A stretch of DNA of 6,859 bases from Dehalococcoidia bacterium (GTDB taxonomy: Bacteria; Chloroflexota; Dehalococcoidia; UBA2979). The notes beneath the pieces were generated by a model. It was not told where the DNA came from and made no database searches. It was given only the letters and a program-made list of their open reading frames with translations. The translations under genes and the position numbers were made by a program. The stretch is from contig JALOAM010000160.1 in assembly GCA_023228765.1 (NCBI GenBank), forward strand, positions 1 to 6,859, in the 5' to 3' direction. Below are positions 5,314 through 6,859 of the stretch, piece after piece; the first letter of the stretch is position 1, and each line of letters begins with the position of its first letter.

Positions 5314-6669
5314 CTACTTGCCGGTCACGTCCCGCACCGCGCGAGCCGTCGCCTCCACCACCAGGTCGACCTCGGCGGCGTTGATGCAGAGCGGCGGGGC
5401 GAACAACACGCTGTCGCCGACGATGCGCGTGATCACGCCGCCCTGGTCCCGCAGGTGCTTCTGCACCTGCAAGCCCATGCCACGCGAGGCCTCGAACGGC
5501 GCGCCCGTCGAGGCGTCCGCGACGAGCGAGAAGCCCGCCATCAGCCCGAGGTGCCGGAGGTTCGCGACGTGCGCGTGCCCGCCGAGGGCGTCTCGCAGGC
5601 CCTCGCCGAGGCGGTCGCCCATGGCCTGGGCGTTCGCGACAAGCTGCTCGTCCTCCATGATCTGCAGGTTGCGGAGCGCAACGGCGGCAGCCGTGGGGTG
5701 TGCGCTGTTCGTGTAGGCGTGCATGAACCTCGCGTCGGCAGGCGTCGACTTCAGCGCGTCGAGGATGGCGTTGGTCACGATGAACGCCCCCATCGGGATG
5801 TAGCCCGACGTGATCGCCTTCGCGACGGAGAGGATGTCCGGCTGCACGCCCCAGCGTTCGAGGGCGAACCAGTGCCCGGTGCGACCGAAGCCGGTGATGA
5901 CCTCGTCCGCGATCAGGAGCACGTTGTAGCGGTCGCAGATCTCGCGGACCCTCGGGAAGTAGTCGTCGGACGGCGTCCACACGCCGCCGGCGCCCTTCAC
6001 CGGCTCGCAGAGGATCGCCGCCACGGTATCCGGCCCCTCGCGGAGGATGGCTCGCTCGATCCAGTGCGCGCACTCGCCGTCTGAGTTGGGCTCGCAGTCG
6101 CACTCGAGGTTGTCGGGCTTCTCGGTGTGGACGATCTCGGGCACCAGCGGGCCGAAGTACTTCCAGAACACCGGCAGCCCGGTCATAGACGACGTCGCGA
6201 GGGTGCCGCCGTGGTAGGAGCGCTCGCGCGCGATCAGCTTGACCTTGCCGGGCTGCCCCTGGAGGTTCCAGTAGAACCTCGCCACCTTCAGCGCGCCCTC
6301 GTTCGACTCCGAGCCGGAGTTCGTGAAGAAGACACCCGCCATGTCCTCGTACGCGAGGTCGACGACCTTCGACGCCAGCTTGATCGCGGGCACGTTGGAG
6401 TAGCCGACGTAGTTGTTGGTGAACGCGACCTTGCGGATCTGGTCCGCCGCGGCGTCGGCGAGCTCCGTCCGTCCGTGCCCGACCGCGACGTTCCACAGCG
6501 AGGAGAGCCCGTCGATGTAGCGCCGACCTCGGACATCGGTGAGCCAGACGCCCTCGCCGGACTCGAAGATGACGGGCTCCGCGTGGTCCGGGGCGTAGAA
6601 CTGCGGGTGAAGCAGGTGCGCCTGGTCCTCGCGCGTCAGCGCCTCGTAGGTATCCTGACCGACTGGCAT
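5314..6669 (-). CDS. Class III PLP-dependent aminotransferase (omega-aminotransferase type)
   Basis: Fold-type I, class III aminotransferase (451 aa), a cytosolic PLP enzyme moving an amino group, commonly from an omega-amino donor to pyruvate or another oxo acid. Visible features in order are substrate-pocket W59 (SLWNVAVGHG), NNYVGYSN at 85-92, the phosphate-binding NSGSES (117-122), Y152-H153-G stacking motif, D255 in IADEVITGFGRTG contacting the PLP ring nitrogen, Schiff-base K284 in SVAKAITSGYIPMGA, and R415 before FAPPL, the position of the flexible substrate Arg in omega-transaminases. A loop with C190, C192 and C200 falls where beta-alanine/taurine-pyruvate transaminases often carry Cys. 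I chose ATG 6669 because AGGGGGG lies five bases upstream; ATG 6705, in frame, would add a charged 12-residue extension without a comparable site. Substrate cannot be named and no pathway partners are adjacent. It converges on murE. 4-aminobutyrate, taurine, putrescine or diaminopelargonate-type activities remain possible. Confidence 0.9.
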   Translation of the reverse strand: MPVGQDTYEALTREDQAHLLHPQFYAPDHAEPVIFESGEGVWLTDVRGRRYIDGLSSLWNVAVGHGRTELADAAADQIRKVAFTNNYVGYSNVPAIKLASKVVDLAYEDMAGVFFTNSGSESNEGALKVARFYWNLQGQPGKVKLIARERSYHGGTLATSSMTGLPVFWKYFGPLVPEIVHTEKPDNLECDCEPNSDGECAHWIERAILREGPDTVAAILCEPVKGAGGVWTPSDDYFPRVREICDRYNVLLIADEVITGFGRTGHWFALERWGVQPDILSVAKAITSGYIPMGAFIVTNAILDALKSTPADARFMHAYTNSAHPTAAAVALRNLQIMEDEQLVANAQAMGDRLGEGLRDALGGHAHVANLRHLGLMAGFSLVADASTGAPFEASRGMGLQVQKHLRDQGGVITRIVGDSVLFAPPLCINAAEVDLVVEATARAVRDVTGK

Positions 6670-6708
6670 CGCCGCCCCCCTCTCCACGCCCCTCGAACGA
6701 TCCATCCG

Positions 6709-6722
6709 AGTCTAGAACGTTA
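6709..6722 (-). promoter_or_regulatory. Weak candidate -10 region for the aminotransferase gene
   Basis: Two TAnnnT hexamers occur on the minus strand upstream of the chosen ATG: TAACGT (6722-6717) and TAGACT (6714-6709). Either would place the start of transcription roughly 30-40 bases before ATG 6669 and leave its G-rich ribosome-binding site in the leader. No acceptable -35 was found at 16-18 bases, so this rests only on the hexamers and the local A/T-richness. Confidence 0.25.
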
Positions 6723-6819
6723 TGAGATATTCACCCTCCACGAGCCCCGGGGGAAACATTGACGTAGACGGTAGGGTTGAGCGTGAGTAACGTCGGAACG
6801 CATCAAGCCCCTGCCCGCG

Positions 6820-6859
6820 AAAGGTATGCGCGATGGCCGAGGCCATCGCGCATACCTTT
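6820..6859. terminator. Perfect 19-bp inverted repeat at the right edge, likely bidirectional terminator
   Basis: Arms 6820-6838 (AAAGGTATGCGCGATGGCC) and 6841-6859 are exact reverse complements around a two-base centre; a real hairpin would open the innermost pairs to make a loop. The A-run before and T-run after give a terminator appearance on both strands. No gene ends immediately to its left on the plus strand, so it most likely terminates a minus-strand gene beyond the edge, upstream of the aminotransferase. Its end coincides with the window end, so its full extent is unknown. Confidence 0.7.

Noticed and set aside
5198..6496. A 432-codon minus-strand frame overlapping the aminotransferase.
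   Set aside because: It is a different frame of the same strand, Arg/Gly-rich and without motifs, whereas the aminotransferase frame carries all PLP-binding residues.

Overview
The window is a high-GC bacterial chromosome segment carrying six complete, ordinary-looking housekeeping genes. There is no phage, plasmid, CRISPR or defence module. I count about 53% GC in the 180 bases at 5131-5310, while the coding sequence is visibly far richer and strongly G/C-biased at third codon positions. The elongation factor P sequence, the divergent MurE and a C-rich palindromic repeat resemble Chloroflexota (Dehalococcoidia/SAR202-like bacteria). That placement is inference from remembered family sequences, not a phylogeny.

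Left part, minus strand, read right to left: a Xer-type tyrosine recombinase (3377-2415), type II 3-dehydroquinase aroQ (2273-1824), an M24 Xaa-Pro peptidase (1827-712) and elongation factor P efp (597-37). aroQ and the peptidase overlap by four bases (GTGA), and efp follows after 114 bases without an evident promoter of its own. This looks like the conserved aroQ-peptidase-efp operon known from Bacillus and relatives. The recombinase is separated from aroQ by a palindromic repeat and an apparent aroQ promoter, so it is probably its own unit.

Middle: murE (3508-5061, plus) diverges from the recombinase across 130 bases. Its -10-like TACGAT lies six bases before the ATG and no Shine-Dalgarno is present, which suggests a leaderless mRNA. 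murE ends at a perfect 14-bp terminator hairpin (5097-5128).

Right part: a class III PLP-dependent aminotransferase (6669-5314, minus) converges on murE. The gap between them (5062-5313) holds the terminator, a second possible structured element and otherwise unexplained lower-GC sequence. The last 40 bases form a perfect inverted repeat ending on the final base.

I found no undescribed multi-gene system. The points most worth checking are residue-level departures in conserved enzymes: a shortened, glycine-free EF-P tip loop, Asn-to-Thr at a near-invariant AroQ active-site position, and altered substrate-contact motifs in MurE. The apparent leaderless murE promoter and the terminal palindrome also deserve a look.
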